DNA of 36,739 nt from a virus, in the IMG/VR virus record IMGVR_UViG_3300015360_000104, positions 1 through 36,739 of that record, one strand, 5' to 3'. Position numbers and translations under genes: made by a program. Positions 8,391 to 15,214 of this stretch are shown piece after piece. Position 1 is the stretch's first letter, and every line of letters begins with the position of its first letter. Under the pieces are notes generated by a model. It saw only the letters and a list, made by a program, of their open reading frames with translations, did no database searches and was not told the DNA's origin.

Positions 8391-9299
8391 TCAGCCGTGC
8401 AGCTGCTTGTAGCGCTGTTCCAGGGCCGCAAACTTCTCTAGGTATTTGGGATCCTCGCGCGTCAGCTGTTGCATTTCCTGTGACAACGCCGCCTTGGCAT
8501 CGCCGCCTTTGCCCGCCACCTGCTGCAAGCCGCCGCCTGCCGCACCCTGCACCTGCCCCCGCATCCACTCGAAAAAGCGATGCCCCTTGGCCGTGTCGAA
8601 CAGCATCAGCTCGGCGTATTCGCGTACGTCCGCAGGCAGCTCGCGCGAGGTTTCCATGAGTTTCAGGAAGTCGGCATTCTCCCGCATGCGGCGCTGCACC
8701 GCCTGCTGTTGCTCGGCGGGCGCGGCATTCTTCGCCGCATCGGGCACCAGCAGCGCCTTTTCGGCTTCAGGGTCGATCAGCGGCTCCAGCAGCCCGCCCT
8801 CGGCCATGGCGTTGAGGCCCGCCTGATAGGCCTCAAGTGCGGTCTTGCGCCCGACGCCGCCCTTGTGCAGGGCCGCGGCCATGGCGGCAAAGGCCGGGTC
8901 CTTGGGCAGCTGGTCGAAATACGGCTTGGTCTTGGCGTCGATCTTGAAGTCGCCAAGGTTCTCGAAATTGTAATAGCCTTCGGGCTTGTCCGGCACATCG
9001 CGGCTGGCATCGCGGTCGCGGTAGCCCTTCACCACCTTGGCCAGGTTGTCGAGGCTGGCTTTGCCGTTTGTGCCTTTCAGTGTGGCATCAAGGCCCTCTG
9101 GCCAATAGTCGGGAGCTGCCGCTGGAAGCTCAGCCGGTGCTTGCCCCGGTGTTGCCGCCAGCGGCGCTGCCCCCGCGCCTGCCGCCGGAGGTGGTGGCGG
9201 CGGCGCAGCTGCGGCGGGCGCAGGCGCTGCGGCGGTAGGTGTTCCACCGCCGCCCTCACCGTCTGCCGCCCGCGTCAATGTGCTGAAAAAATCTCTCAT
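8391..9299 (-). CDS. Scaffolding protein
   Basis: This 302-aa protein lies directly before the capsid gene. The N-terminal 60-70 residues are low-complexity Ala/Pro/Gly, followed by a DYWPEGLDATLKG motif. Similar 'P-x-x-W-P/L-P-E' openings occur in many podovirus scaffolds. The rest is charged and helical (KALL, EQQQAVQRRMRENADFLKLME) and ends with a basic, helical tail (YLEKFAALEQRYKQLHG), as expected of the capsid-binding end of a scaffold. It should direct prohead assembly and then leave or be degraded. GGGAGGA precedes the ATG, and the start overlaps the upstream stop by four bases (ATGA). Confidence 0.8.
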   Translation of the reverse strand: MRDFFSTLTRAADGEGGGGTPTAAAPAPAAAAPPPPPPAAGAGAAPLAATPGQAPAELPAAAPDYWPEGLDATLKGTNGKASLDNLAKVVKGYRDRDASRDVPDKPEGYYNFENLGDFKIDAKTKPYFDQLPKDPAFAAMAAALHKGGVGRKTALEAYQAGLNAMAEGGLLEPLIDPEAEKALLVPDAAKNAAPAEQQQAVQRRMRENADFLKLMETSRELPADVREYAELMLFDTAKGHRFFEWMRGQVQGAAGGGLQQVAGKGGDAKAALSQEMQQLTREDPKYLEKFAALEQRYKQLHG

Positions 9300-9673
9300 G
9301 GTGTTCCTCCCGTGTGGTGTTGGTCGATCTGCCGCTGACCCTCGCTGATGGCCTTGCCGATCAGGTGCCCCACATGGGCGCGGCCCTCGTGCTTGGCGGC
9401 CCCCAGGGCTGCGTGTTCCAGATTGCCGCCGGTGACGAAGGGATAGGGTGCGCAGTCCGAAATCGCCCGCAGCCAGGCCACAACGCCTGCCCCGTCAAGC
9501 GTTGCAGCAAAGCGCGCCAGTGCCACCATCACCTGGTCATGCGGGCGGAAGCCATCGGCCATCACGGCGGGCAGCATCTGCTCCTCGAAGAATTTCCAGC
9601 CGCTGCTGTCATCGATGGCGGCCTTCATTTCGCGCGCCACATTGCGCGGAATATGCGCTGCGGGCCCGCTCAT
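9296..9673 (-). CDS. Short protein between portal and scaffold (possibly Bbp19-like)
   Basis: This 125-aa protein has no catalytic motif that I can see. The middle is helical (DGFRPHDQVMVALARF), and the C-terminal part reads FVTGGNLEHAALGAAKHEGRAHVGHLIG. That resembles by eye the short 'Bbp19-like' phage proteins found next to portal genes: an aromatic residue, then a small-residue helix, then 'EGR-x-x-G-x-x-I'. Four-base ATGA overlaps at both ends tie it to portal and scaffold expression. The function of this family is not known to me; a role in prohead assembly is inferred from position. Confidence 0.6.
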   Translation of the reverse strand: MSGPAAHIPRNVAREMKAAIDDSSGWKFFEEQMLPAVMADGFRPHDQVMVALARFAATLDGAGVVAWLRAISDCAPYPFVTGGNLEHAALGAAKHEGRAHVGHLIGKAISEGQRQIDQHHTGGTP

Positions 9674-11283
9674 GCCGCCTGCTTTCCGCCCTCGATCATC
9701 CGCATCATGCCGCCCGCCACCTGCGGTGCGGCTTTCTCGGCCATCTGGGCTGCCATCATCGCCTGTTCCTGCTGTGCCGCTTGCTGGCGCATCTGCTGTC
9801 TTGCTTCCATATCCGGCACCAGGCGCTTGGAAATCATCATGCCATCGGCAATGTCATCGCCGGCTTCGTCAAGGATCAGATGCTCCGGCAGTTTCTGCGG
9901 CCCAACGAGCGAGGCCATCAATTCGGCATAGCGCGCGATGTTGGCCACCTTCTCGGCATTCAAGGCCGCCGCCATCGGCGATTTCACGGCAACACTCACC
10001 AGCAGCTGGTTGAAATCCATGAGGCCGCGCAAATAGCCGAAGTCGCTCAAAATCTCGGCAACGCGCGGAATGATGTCGGGGTGCACCTCGCGCCACATGC
10101 GCATGAAGCCGCCCAGATGAACCTGGCTGCCCTGCTGCATGCGCGCGGCAATCTCGGAAGCCGATTTCGGCGTGCCGGTATCGGCCGCCAGCCTGGTGTC
10201 CATCATCGCATCGCGAATCTGCTGCTGCATGCCTTCGATCACCATCGAGGCCACATCGAGGCGCCCGGCGGCGGGATCGAGCCGCATCACATCGGGCCCC
10301 AGAATGCCGCCCGTCGATTGCATGGCCCAGAACGAACCGGGAGATTGCGCTGCCGTGTCGGGGTTGAAGCCCGAATTGGCGCGATACCCCCAGATGCCCA
10401 GCATCTGGATGGCGGCGGCTTTCAGCGCCAGTTCCTGCGCCTTGTTGACGGTCTTGATCGATGGCAGCGCCAGCAGGATCGGCCCCCGGCCACGCATTTC
10501 GCCCGCCACGCGATAATAGCGCGGCGATGCAAAGGGCTTGGTGCGATAGGTTTCAGAGGTGATCCAGCCGTCGCATTGCTGGTCGAGATAGGCCCCGAAG
10601 CACCAGCGCCCATCGGGCTTTTTCCAGAAGTCCTGGTACAGCGTCACTTCCGAGTTGGGATTGGTTTTCGCCGCCTGGCGGAAGGCTTCCGAAAACTGGC
10701 CCTTGGGAAACGCCGCCAGAATGGCCTCGCGCTCAGCCAGCCGCCGCCAGCTCATCAGGGTGATGCGGCCATAGGCATCGCCCAGAAAGGCGCATTCGTC
10801 GGCGGGTGGCGCGAAGAAGATCACCGGCTGCTCAGGCGTTCCCTTCATGGGGATCAACACGCCGGTGCCAACGCCCAGATCGATGCACATTTCGCTCGTC
10901 GACGTGTCGAGATCGCCCGCTTCCATGAACGGGTAGATGAACTCTCCGGTGCGCTCCAGATCGCGCTCCAGCTTCTGCAATTTGAGGGCGCCATTGCGGC
11001 CTTCCGTGGCCAGCGCCTGGCGCACCAGGGCACCCGGCGCCAGTTGCGGGGCGGAAGAAAACAGCAGCCGCTGCAAGGTGCCCGCCAGGTGCATGGCAGA
11101 GGTCGGCGCCGTCATGTCGAACAGCCGGTCACCCACCGGCTTCACATGGGTTGCACCACCCGGCCTGCGGTTCGGAATGGCAAAGTCATAGGCATCGGCA
11201 TAGATATTGTCCCACACCGAATTGAGCGACCAGGCACGGTCGGCGCGCTGGCGCTGGGCGGCGACCGGCGAAGTGTCGGCCAT
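9670..11283 (-). CDS. Portal / head-tail connector protein (T7 gp8-like)
   Basis: This 537-aa protein should form the dodecameric ring at the packaging vertex. Seen features: an N-terminal helix with WDNIYADAYDFAIPNR, then DMTAPTSAMHLAGTLQRLLF, and a central 'GVGTGVLIP' plus 'FFAPPADECAFLGDAYGRI' typical of the head-to-tail connecting family. A long helical region follows (TVNKAQELALKAAAIQ), and then DTRLAADTGTPKSASEIAARMQQ, where Thr-x-x-Glu precedes the crown helix. The C-terminus is Gln/Ala/Met-rich coiled helix. Length matches T7 gp8 (536 aa). It lies directly after a 69-aa ORF (3-base gap) and overlaps the next gene by four bases. Confidence 0.88.
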   Translation of the reverse strand: MADTSPVAAQRQRADRAWSLNSVWDNIYADAYDFAIPNRRPGGATHVKPVGDRLFDMTAPTSAMHLAGTLQRLLFSSAPQLAPGALVRQALATEGRNGALKLQKLERDLERTGEFIYPFMEAGDLDTSTSEMCIDLGVGTGVLIPMKGTPEQPVIFFAPPADECAFLGDAYGRITLMSWRRLAEREAILAAFPKGQFSEAFRQAAKTNPNSEVTLYQDFWKKPDGRWCFGAYLDQQCDGWITSETYRTKPFASPRYYRVAGEMRGRGPILLALPSIKTVNKAQELALKAAAIQMLGIWGYRANSGFNPDTAAQSPGSFWAMQSTGGILGPDVMRLDPAAGRLDVASMVIEGMQQQIRDAMMDTRLAADTGTPKSASEIAARMQQGSQVHLGGFMRMWREVHPDIIPRVAEILSDFGYLRGLMDFNQLLVSVAVKSPMAAALNAEKVANIARYAELMASLVGPQKLPEHLILDEAGDDIADGMMISKRLVPDMEARQQMRQQAAQQEQAMMAAQMAEKAAPQVAGGMMRMIEGGKQAA

Positions 11284-11286
11284 GGA

Positions 11287-11496
11287 TCAGGCCACCGTGG
11301 CGGGCAAGGCCGAAGTCGAGGCATCGGCAAACAGCCTGCGCCCGCGCGGATTGCGGCGGCTCAGTGCCGTGCGCTGGGTCTCGGCATTCAAGGCTGAAAG
11401 CTGCCGGGCCTGGTCAACGCTCTGCTGTTCGCGCATCTGCTGTTGCTGCTTTTCCAGGTCCTTGTTGCCAAACAGTCCGGTGAACATTTGCGCCAT
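11287..11496 (-). CDS. 69-aa Gln/Arg-rich protein upstream of portal
   Basis: The reading frame can be extended further upstream, but the sensible start is the ATG at 11496 (MAQMFTGLFGNKDLEK), preceded by AAAAGGGG. The protein has a short hydrophobic N-terminus, a Gln-rich helix (EKQQQQMREQQSVDQARQ), and then TALSRRNPRGRRLFADAS. The 'NPRGRRLF' element occurs in short proteins next to podovirus portals in my recollection. The function is unknown. It overlaps the 3' end of the GNAT-like gene by 83 bases in another frame and ends three bases before the portal start. Confidence 0.6.
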   Translation of the reverse strand: MAQMFTGLFGNKDLEKQQQQMREQQSVDQARQLSALNAETQRTALSRRNPRGRRLFADASTSALPATVA

Positions 11497-11893
11497 CGCG
11501 TTGACCCCTTTTCGAAATCCATATCTGGCCGTCCTTGAGGCCCACAGGCCTGAAGCCCGAAAGCCCGGCCATGCGCTGGGCAGCCCAATTGCTTTCGCGC
11601 ACCCGCACCACGGCCATGACGCCATCTTGCCCCAGCCGCTGAAGCGTCAATTGCGCCAGATGGATCAAGGCCAGCATGTGACTTTGAGCGAGAGGCCGGA
11701 AGTGGATTGACACCTCGACGCGGGTTTTCCGGTGCCACTGCATCATCACCAGCGCGAGGGCGTGGCCATCGTCCGTCTCGATCACTTCGGAAGGGAATTT
11801 CCTGACCTGCCACAGCAGCGCCTTCCTGAGCAGGCTGCGGGCTCCGGCAAACTCCAGCGCATCGGTTTCAGTGGCCGGCCTTGCCCTCACCAC
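11414..11893 (-). CDS. GNAT acyltransferase-like protein
   Basis: This 159-aa protein has a GNAT-like layout: an N-terminal VRARPATETDALEFA opening, a beta-hairpin with GHALALVMMQWHR, a helix (HMLALIHLAQLTLQRLGQDG) and then 'VVRVRESNWAAQRMAGLSGFRPVG', which resembles the C-terminal GNAT motif of N-x-x-A followed by a Gly-Phe. The acetyl-CoA loop (Q-x-x-G-x-G/A) is not clear, so activity is doubtful. Similar small acyltransferase-like proteins occur between terminase and portal genes of short-tailed phages. GTG start at 11893 (or the next GTG at 11890) overlaps the terminase stop. The last 28 codons overlap the next gene and may be a read-on beyond the natural domain end. Confidence 0.55.
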   Translation of the reverse strand: MVRARPATETDALEFAGARSLLRKALLWQVRKFPSEVIETDDGHALALVMMQWHRKTRVEVSIHFRPLAQSHMLALIHLAQLTLQRLGQDGVMAVVRVRESNWAAQRMAGLSGFRPVGLKDGQIWISKRGQRDGANVHRTVWQQGPGKAATADARTAER

Positions 11894-13698
11894 AGCTTCA
11901 CAGCGCCAACCGCATCCTTGGGCGTCACGTTGCCGCGCAGTGGCGTCACATTGCCGCCACGCCCCATGTTCGACACGCTGTTGATGATGCCGGTGCGCCC
12001 GCGATGCCCGAGGCAGAGATATTGCAGCGCATCATGGATGTGGGAATATTCGTTCTTGGCCACCGCCAGCTTGTCGGTATTGCCGGCCGTCGCCTGCTTG
12101 GTCAGCTTGTAATGCGCCGCGAAGCCGCCGATCAGGCGGCGGCAGCGCGGGTCGATCAGCAGGCGCGGCGTCCGGGTGTCGATGTTGCCCAGATACCAGC
12201 GCACCGCGTCCTGACGCACCCCCGGCTCGTTGCTTTCGGTGGGTTCAATGTTGATCGACAACGCCCTGGCCACGATCTCCACCCAGGCCAGCTCGCCCGC
12301 CGCCTTGTCGGCGCCATAGAACGAGGATGGATCGGCAAACGCCTTGCGGATGGGAAAGCCCGCGAAATCATTGAGCAAACGCGCATAGATCATTTCGGCA
12401 AAGCGCGACGGCCCGGTGCCGGGATCGGCGCATATCTCGGCCAGCGCCCGCAACTGGCCATTGGGCATGAACTGCCCGATGATGGCGGCGGGCGATCCCC
12501 CGGCATCCATGCCAATGGCCAGCGGCAGGCCGAGCGAGGGCCTCAGCGGCTCATCGCTGCGGTGCACCTGAAGGGCGAATTCCTGTTCATAGACCGGCCT
12601 GCCGTCAAGCGCATAGCCGGGCTCGCCATGGACGAAGCGCCTTGCGTCATAGGCCGTCATCGTCTGCAGGTCCTGCTCGTAGGAAGCCCTGGTCTTGCCC
12701 AGGCGGTTCTCGGCATCGGGGCTCAATCCCGAAGGCTGGCGGAACAAGCGGTAGAGCGGCCATTTCTCCGGCTCCTCGATCAGCCGCTTGATCACCCAAT
12801 TGTCAACGTCGGGCGGGTTGCAGTCGCCCCACAGCATGCGTGGCAACAGCACGTCGTCATCGCCCAGGTTGATGCCCGCCGTCATCATCGCCTGGCGATA
12901 GGGCGCCATCACCCGGTCAAGATCGGCTGGCGCAATCTGGTCCATCGATGGAAAGCGCCCGGTGCGCGAGAACATCAGGCCGGGGATGCGCTCCGAGAAC
13001 AGGTCGCACTCGTTTAGCCACACGAAGCTGGTCTCGAAGCCCTTGGCAAACTGCTCCGGATTGGTGTCACCAACGGCCGCGAACAGCGCCATGAACTCGA
13101 CCTTGACTTTGGTGCGGTCGCGGATCGTCGCCCATTCCAGCTTGTGCACCACCGGGCGGTCAATGCCGCCGGTATATTCAACCGTGAACGGATGCTTTTC
13201 CGGAAACAGCCGCTCGTTGTGCCAGCTCTCCAGCGCGGTTCTGGCCATGTCGCGGTAGGTGGGGCGCAGCACCGTCAGCTTAACCCTGACAACCCCGTCC
13301 TTGCAGATCGGAAACCAGTTGGAGGCCAGGTGCGGTCCCTTGAAGGCAGACGCCACCGTCTTGCCCGAACCTGCGGGCCCCATGATGATGGGCACGGGAT
13401 GGCGGCTTTCGATGTAAGCCGCCGCCACCGGCCCTGGCGGCGCATAGCGCTGAAACTGATACCCGTCCGCCACCTGTTCCCAGACCCTTCCCCGTTTCTG
13501 GGTCCAGTTTATTTTGGGCGGCGCATGGTCAACTGCCTTGTCGCAAGCGGGGTGTGCGTGAAAGGCCACCCCCATGGGAGGGAGGGGCGGCGGCGGTTTT
13601 GAAATTCGGAAATCCGGCGGCAGGCTCCGGGCCATCGGTGGCCGGCCTCGTGGCAGGCCTCGTGGCAGGTTTTGTGGCAGGCCACCGATGGCCAGCAC
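11887..13698 (-). CDS. terL: Terminase large subunit (packaging ATPase and nuclease)
   Basis: This 603-aa protein pumps and cuts phage DNA. The ATPase half has Walker A GPAGSGKT (residues 107-114) and a Walker B-like FVWLNECD (about 225-232), where the catalytic Glu is present but the Asp before it is Asn. The nuclease half is RNase H-like, with D398 in IGMDAGG, a DP at 456-457 and D556 in HIHDALQYL. The N-terminal 45 residues are Pro/Arg-rich and partly made by a 12-base tandem repeat, so the true start is uncertain. GTG at 13698, ATG at 13635 and ATG at 13575 are all in frame and none has a strong ribosome site. The small subunit lies 25 bases upstream. Confidence 0.92.
   Translation of the reverse strand: MLAIGGLPQNLPRGLPRGRPPMARSLPPDFRISKPPPPLPPMGVAFHAHPACDKAVDHAPPKINWTQKRGRVWEQVADGYQFQRYAPPGPVAAAYIESRHPVPIIMGPAGSGKTVASAFKGPHLASNWFPICKDGVVRVKLTVLRPTYRDMARTALESWHNERLFPEKHPFTVEYTGGIDRPVVHKLEWATIRDRTKVKVEFMALFAAVGDTNPEQFAKGFETSFVWLNECDLFSERIPGLMFSRTGRFPSMDQIAPADLDRVMAPYRQAMMTAGINLGDDDVLLPRMLWGDCNPPDVDNWVIKRLIEEPEKWPLYRLFRQPSGLSPDAENRLGKTRASYEQDLQTMTAYDARRFVHGEPGYALDGRPVYEQEFALQVHRSDEPLRPSLGLPLAIGMDAGGSPAAIIGQFMPNGQLRALAEICADPGTGPSRFAEMIYARLLNDFAGFPIRKAFADPSSFYGADKAAGELAWVEIVARALSINIEPTESNEPGVRQDAVRWYLGNIDTRTPRLLIDPRCRRLIGGFAAHYKLTKQATAGNTDKLAVAKNEYSHIHDALQYLCLGHRGRTGIINSVSNMGRGGNVTPLRGNVTPKDAVGAVKLW
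13630..13693. repeat. Inverted repeat enclosing a three-copy 12-base repeat at the terL start
   Basis: GGCCATCGGTGGCC (13630-13643) is matched perfectly by its reverse complement GGCCACCGATGGCC (13680-13693). Between them the plus strand reads GGCCTCGTGGCA twice and then GGTTTTGTGGCA, a 12-base unit present about three times. The block lies within the first 25 codons of the longest terL frame. It could be a packaging-initiation site, a regulatory hairpin, or a recent duplication. Confidence 0.7.
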
Positions 13699-13723
13699 TT
13701 GGAGCGAGGCAGCTGATTTACAG

Positions 13724-14290
13724 TCAGCTGCCTTCGACGCCTAACGTTTTGATATCGCTTGCATTTTCTGTTTCGTGCGGCGACTTATCATCTTGCCGCA
13801 CGCCATCGTCAACGCTAACCCATTGATTTTGCTCAATCAGGCTTGCAATTTCCGGCGTCAGCTGTCCGGTTACAAACATGTGCAGTTTCTTGCTGACGAT
13901 CTCCATCGCCTGCGGCTTCCGCGCCAGCTTATAGGGCATCAGGTCCGCCGCCGCCTTGATCTGAAGCTTCAACACCTCGATCGGTTCCGCCCCCAGCTTC
14001 CGTGCCAGCGCCTTCACATCGGCGCTGATCACCTCCATCAGCAGCACCTCAGGTGCCTTGAAGCCGCGCGCCTCCAGGTAGTCGAACATCTCGTCATTGC
14101 GCTTATTCACAGCGCCTTCCGGCCTTCCCCTACCCCGCCGGATGCCGTTGGACTGTTCGGCTTGATCGCCAAGCAAATCAAACTGTTGAACGCCAGTCGC
14201 CGCAATGTCCAGGGCCGGAAATTCCAGCGCCAGACGTGTCCGCGCCTCTGCCTGCCCCTGTTTGGCGTCAGCCATGGCGCCGCAACCCAT
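13724..14290 (-). CDS. Terminase small subunit
   Basis: This 188-aa protein should recognise phage DNA and load the large terminase. The middle holds 'RRGRGRPEGAVNKRNDEMFDYL' (about residues 51-72), a Gly-Arg-Pro-x-Gly-x-x-Asn-Lys pattern common at the start of phage DNA-packaging small subunits. It is followed by helices (VLLMEVISADVKALARKLG; EVLKLQIKAAADLMPY) and an acidic C-terminal tail (VDDGVRQDDKSPHETEN). It is the first gene of the late minus-strand block and faces the repeat-rich control region. Start is ATG at 14290 or ATG at 14275; neither has a clear ribosome site. Confidence 0.72.
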   Translation of the reverse strand: MGCGAMADAKQGQAEARTRLALEFPALDIAATGVQQFDLLGDQAEQSNGIRRGRGRPEGAVNKRNDEMFDYLEARGFKAPEVLLMEVISADVKALARKLGAEPIEVLKLQIKAAADLMPYKLARKPQAMEIVSKKLHMFVTGQLTPEIASLIEQNQWVSVDDGVRQDDKSPHETENASDIKTLGVEGS

Positions 14291-14296
14291 ATTTAA

Positions 14297-14542
14297 ATCC
14301 GGTTACCATTTGCGCCCAAGTGGTAACGAATTGGTTATCGATTTTCCCGTGTTCTTCCAATGAGATATACATCATTTAACCATAATAACCAAAACAACCA
14401 CATCGCGTGTATGCGCCAGCGCATGCGCGCACGCGAGAGGGGTGCTGAAAGTGGTTATTTTGGTTGTCATCTAAGCAACACCTTGATTTAATTGGATTTT
14501 ATCGACAACCATCCGGTTACCATTGGTTACCAAAATAACCAC
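14297..14542. repeat. Cluster of GGTTA-type repeats (iteron- or operator-like)
   Basis: Two families are seen. ATCCGGTTACCATT occurs exactly twice, at 14297-14310 and 14511-14524. A 15-base element, consensus WACCAAAAYAACCAC, occurs three times: 14387-14401 (plus), 14451-14465 (minus) and 14528-14542 (plus), with one or two mismatches between copies. Extra half-sites (TGGTAAC at 14321, GGTTATC at 14333) lie between. Spacing between the three elements is 64 and 77 bases. Confidence 0.75.
14364..14392 (-). promoter_or_regulatory. Weak sigma70-like promoter facing the small terminase
   Basis: On the minus strand TTGGTT (14392-14387), a 17-base gap and TATATC (14369-14364) form a poor match to the sigma70 consensus. 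The -35 lies inside the first 15-base repeat element, so that element could be an activator or repressor site for late transcription. This is the only promoter-like sequence I see upstream of the late block. Confidence 0.3.
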
Positions 14543-14624
14543 ACCCGACCCCGGCGGTTCACAAAGCCAGCATTGAGCATTACGCCCGCCGTCAACTGCT
14601 TGCGCAGCAAAGTCCGCATTCCGA

Positions 14625-14640
14625 GGAGCTTATAAGCTCC
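14625..14640. repeat. 16-base perfect palindrome
   Basis: GGAGCTTATAAGCTCC is its own reverse complement. It lies 45 bases upstream of the -35 of the 14760 operon promoter. It may be a protein-binding site; no T-tract follows, so it does not look like a terminator. Confidence 0.55.
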
Positions 14641-14684
14641 CAAGGGGCAGGGGCCTGACGGTCAATTGCGCAGTAATTTTGAGC

Positions 14685-14713
14685 TTGACAATATAATGCA
14701 CTGGCATTATATT
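14685..14713 (+). promoter_or_regulatory. Strong promoter with internal operator for the 14760 operon
   Basis: TTGACA (14685-14690), a 17-base spacer and TATATT (14708-14713) make a near-consensus sigma70 promoter, the best in the window. A perfect inverted repeat of AATATAATGC (14690-14699) and GCATTATATT (14704-14713), with spacer ACTG, fills the spacer and overlaps both boxes. A repressor bound there would block RNA polymerase; the HTH protein encoded by the second gene of the operon is the obvious candidate. Confidence 0.8.
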
Positions 14714-14759
14714 TTAATCATCATCAACGGGCAGCGCGCCCACCTCACAGGAGACGATA

Positions 14760-15002
14760 ATGAAAACATCCTTCGTAACATTTTCTACAGCGTCGATGAA
14801 CATCCTCGCGCACGCCGACACGATTGAAGCGGCCCGCAAATATGCTGGCGACACTGATGACTATGCCGTTATTTTTGAGTGTCCGGCCGTCGAAGCTGAG
14901 CGACTTAGCTCCTACGTTTTGCCGCGCAGAAACATGAAAATCGTATGGCGTGGTGGCAACGACTTAGCGCAGGCTTTTCGCAACAAATCGTGGAAATGGT
15001 AA
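14760..15002 (+). CDS. 80-aa unknown, first gene of an isolated promoter-operator operon
   Basis: This small protein (MKTSFVTFST...) is not recognised. It has a beta-like start, an 'ADTIEAARKYAGDTDDYAVIFECP' segment (about residues 18-42), and a basic C-terminus with two Trp residues near the end (KSWKW). There is no signal peptide or membrane segment. AGGAG lies at a good distance before the ATG. Base composition is about half G+C, clearly lower than the phage average, which suggests separate acquisition. It is followed at once by an HTH gene, and the pair has its own strong promoter and operator. That arrangement is known for anti-CRISPR genes with Aca regulators, so an anti-defence role is plausible, though nothing in the protein itself proves it. 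Confidence 0.75.
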   Translation: MKTSFVTFSTASMNILAHADTIEAARKYAGDTDDYAVIFECPAVEAERLSSYVLPRRNMKIVWRGGNDLAQAFRNKSWKW

Positions 15003-15003
15003 T

Positions 15004-15207
15004 TTGACCCCAGCCGACCTCAAAGCCATCCGCCTCGCTCTCAATCTGAGCGGGGCGGATTTTGCTCGCCTGCTCGGCTATCAGGGCAATGGTATTCGCC
15101 AGATGATGCATAATCTGGAGAGCGGAGAGCGGCCGATCCGCGAGCCGCAGCGCAGGCTGGCGGAGGCCTATCTCGCTGGCTACAGGCCCGCCGATTGGCC
15201 CTCATAG
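15004..15207 (+). CDS. 67-aa XRE-type HTH regulator (Aca-like position)
   Basis: This small DNA-binding protein starts with TTG at 15004, two bases after the stop of the 80-aa gene, with TGGAAATGG as a possible ribosome site. Nearly the whole protein is one helix-turn-helix domain: LKAIRLALNLSGADFARLLGY forms helices 1-2, and a recognition helix follows around NGIRQMMHNLESGERPI. The C-terminus is YLAGYRPADWP. It is expected to dimerise on the inverted repeat inside the operon promoter and repress its own transcription. Its size and second-gene position are like those of anti-CRISPR-associated (Aca) regulators. It ends seven bases from the convergent helicase gene stop. Confidence 0.72.
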   Translation: MTPADLKAIRLALNLSGADFARLLGYQGNGIRQMMHNLESGERPIREPQRRLAEAYLAGYRPADWPS

Positions 15208-15214
15208 GCCGCCC

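Larger units (their letters stand above)
14291..14759. other. AT-rich intergenic control region between late block and 14760 operon
   Basis: This 469-base stretch has no gene and is far richer in A+T than its surroundings. It holds a cluster of GGTTA/TAACC-type repeats (14297-14542), an alternating purine-pyrimidine run around 14403-14436, a perfect 16-base palindrome at 14625-14640, and a strong plus-strand promoter with an inverted-repeat operator at 14685-14713. It separates divergently transcribed units: terminase to the left, the 80-aa ORF to the right. It is a good candidate for a replication origin, a late-operon switch, or both. Confidence 0.7.

Noticed and set aside
9448-11397. A 649-codon open frame on the plus strand, with other long plus frames at 31137-32627, 33578-34864 and 34952-36064
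   Set aside because: They lie opposite well-recognised portal, tailspike and polyvalent genes, are rich in His, Arg and Gly as GC-rich antisense frames are, and show no ribosome sites or domains.
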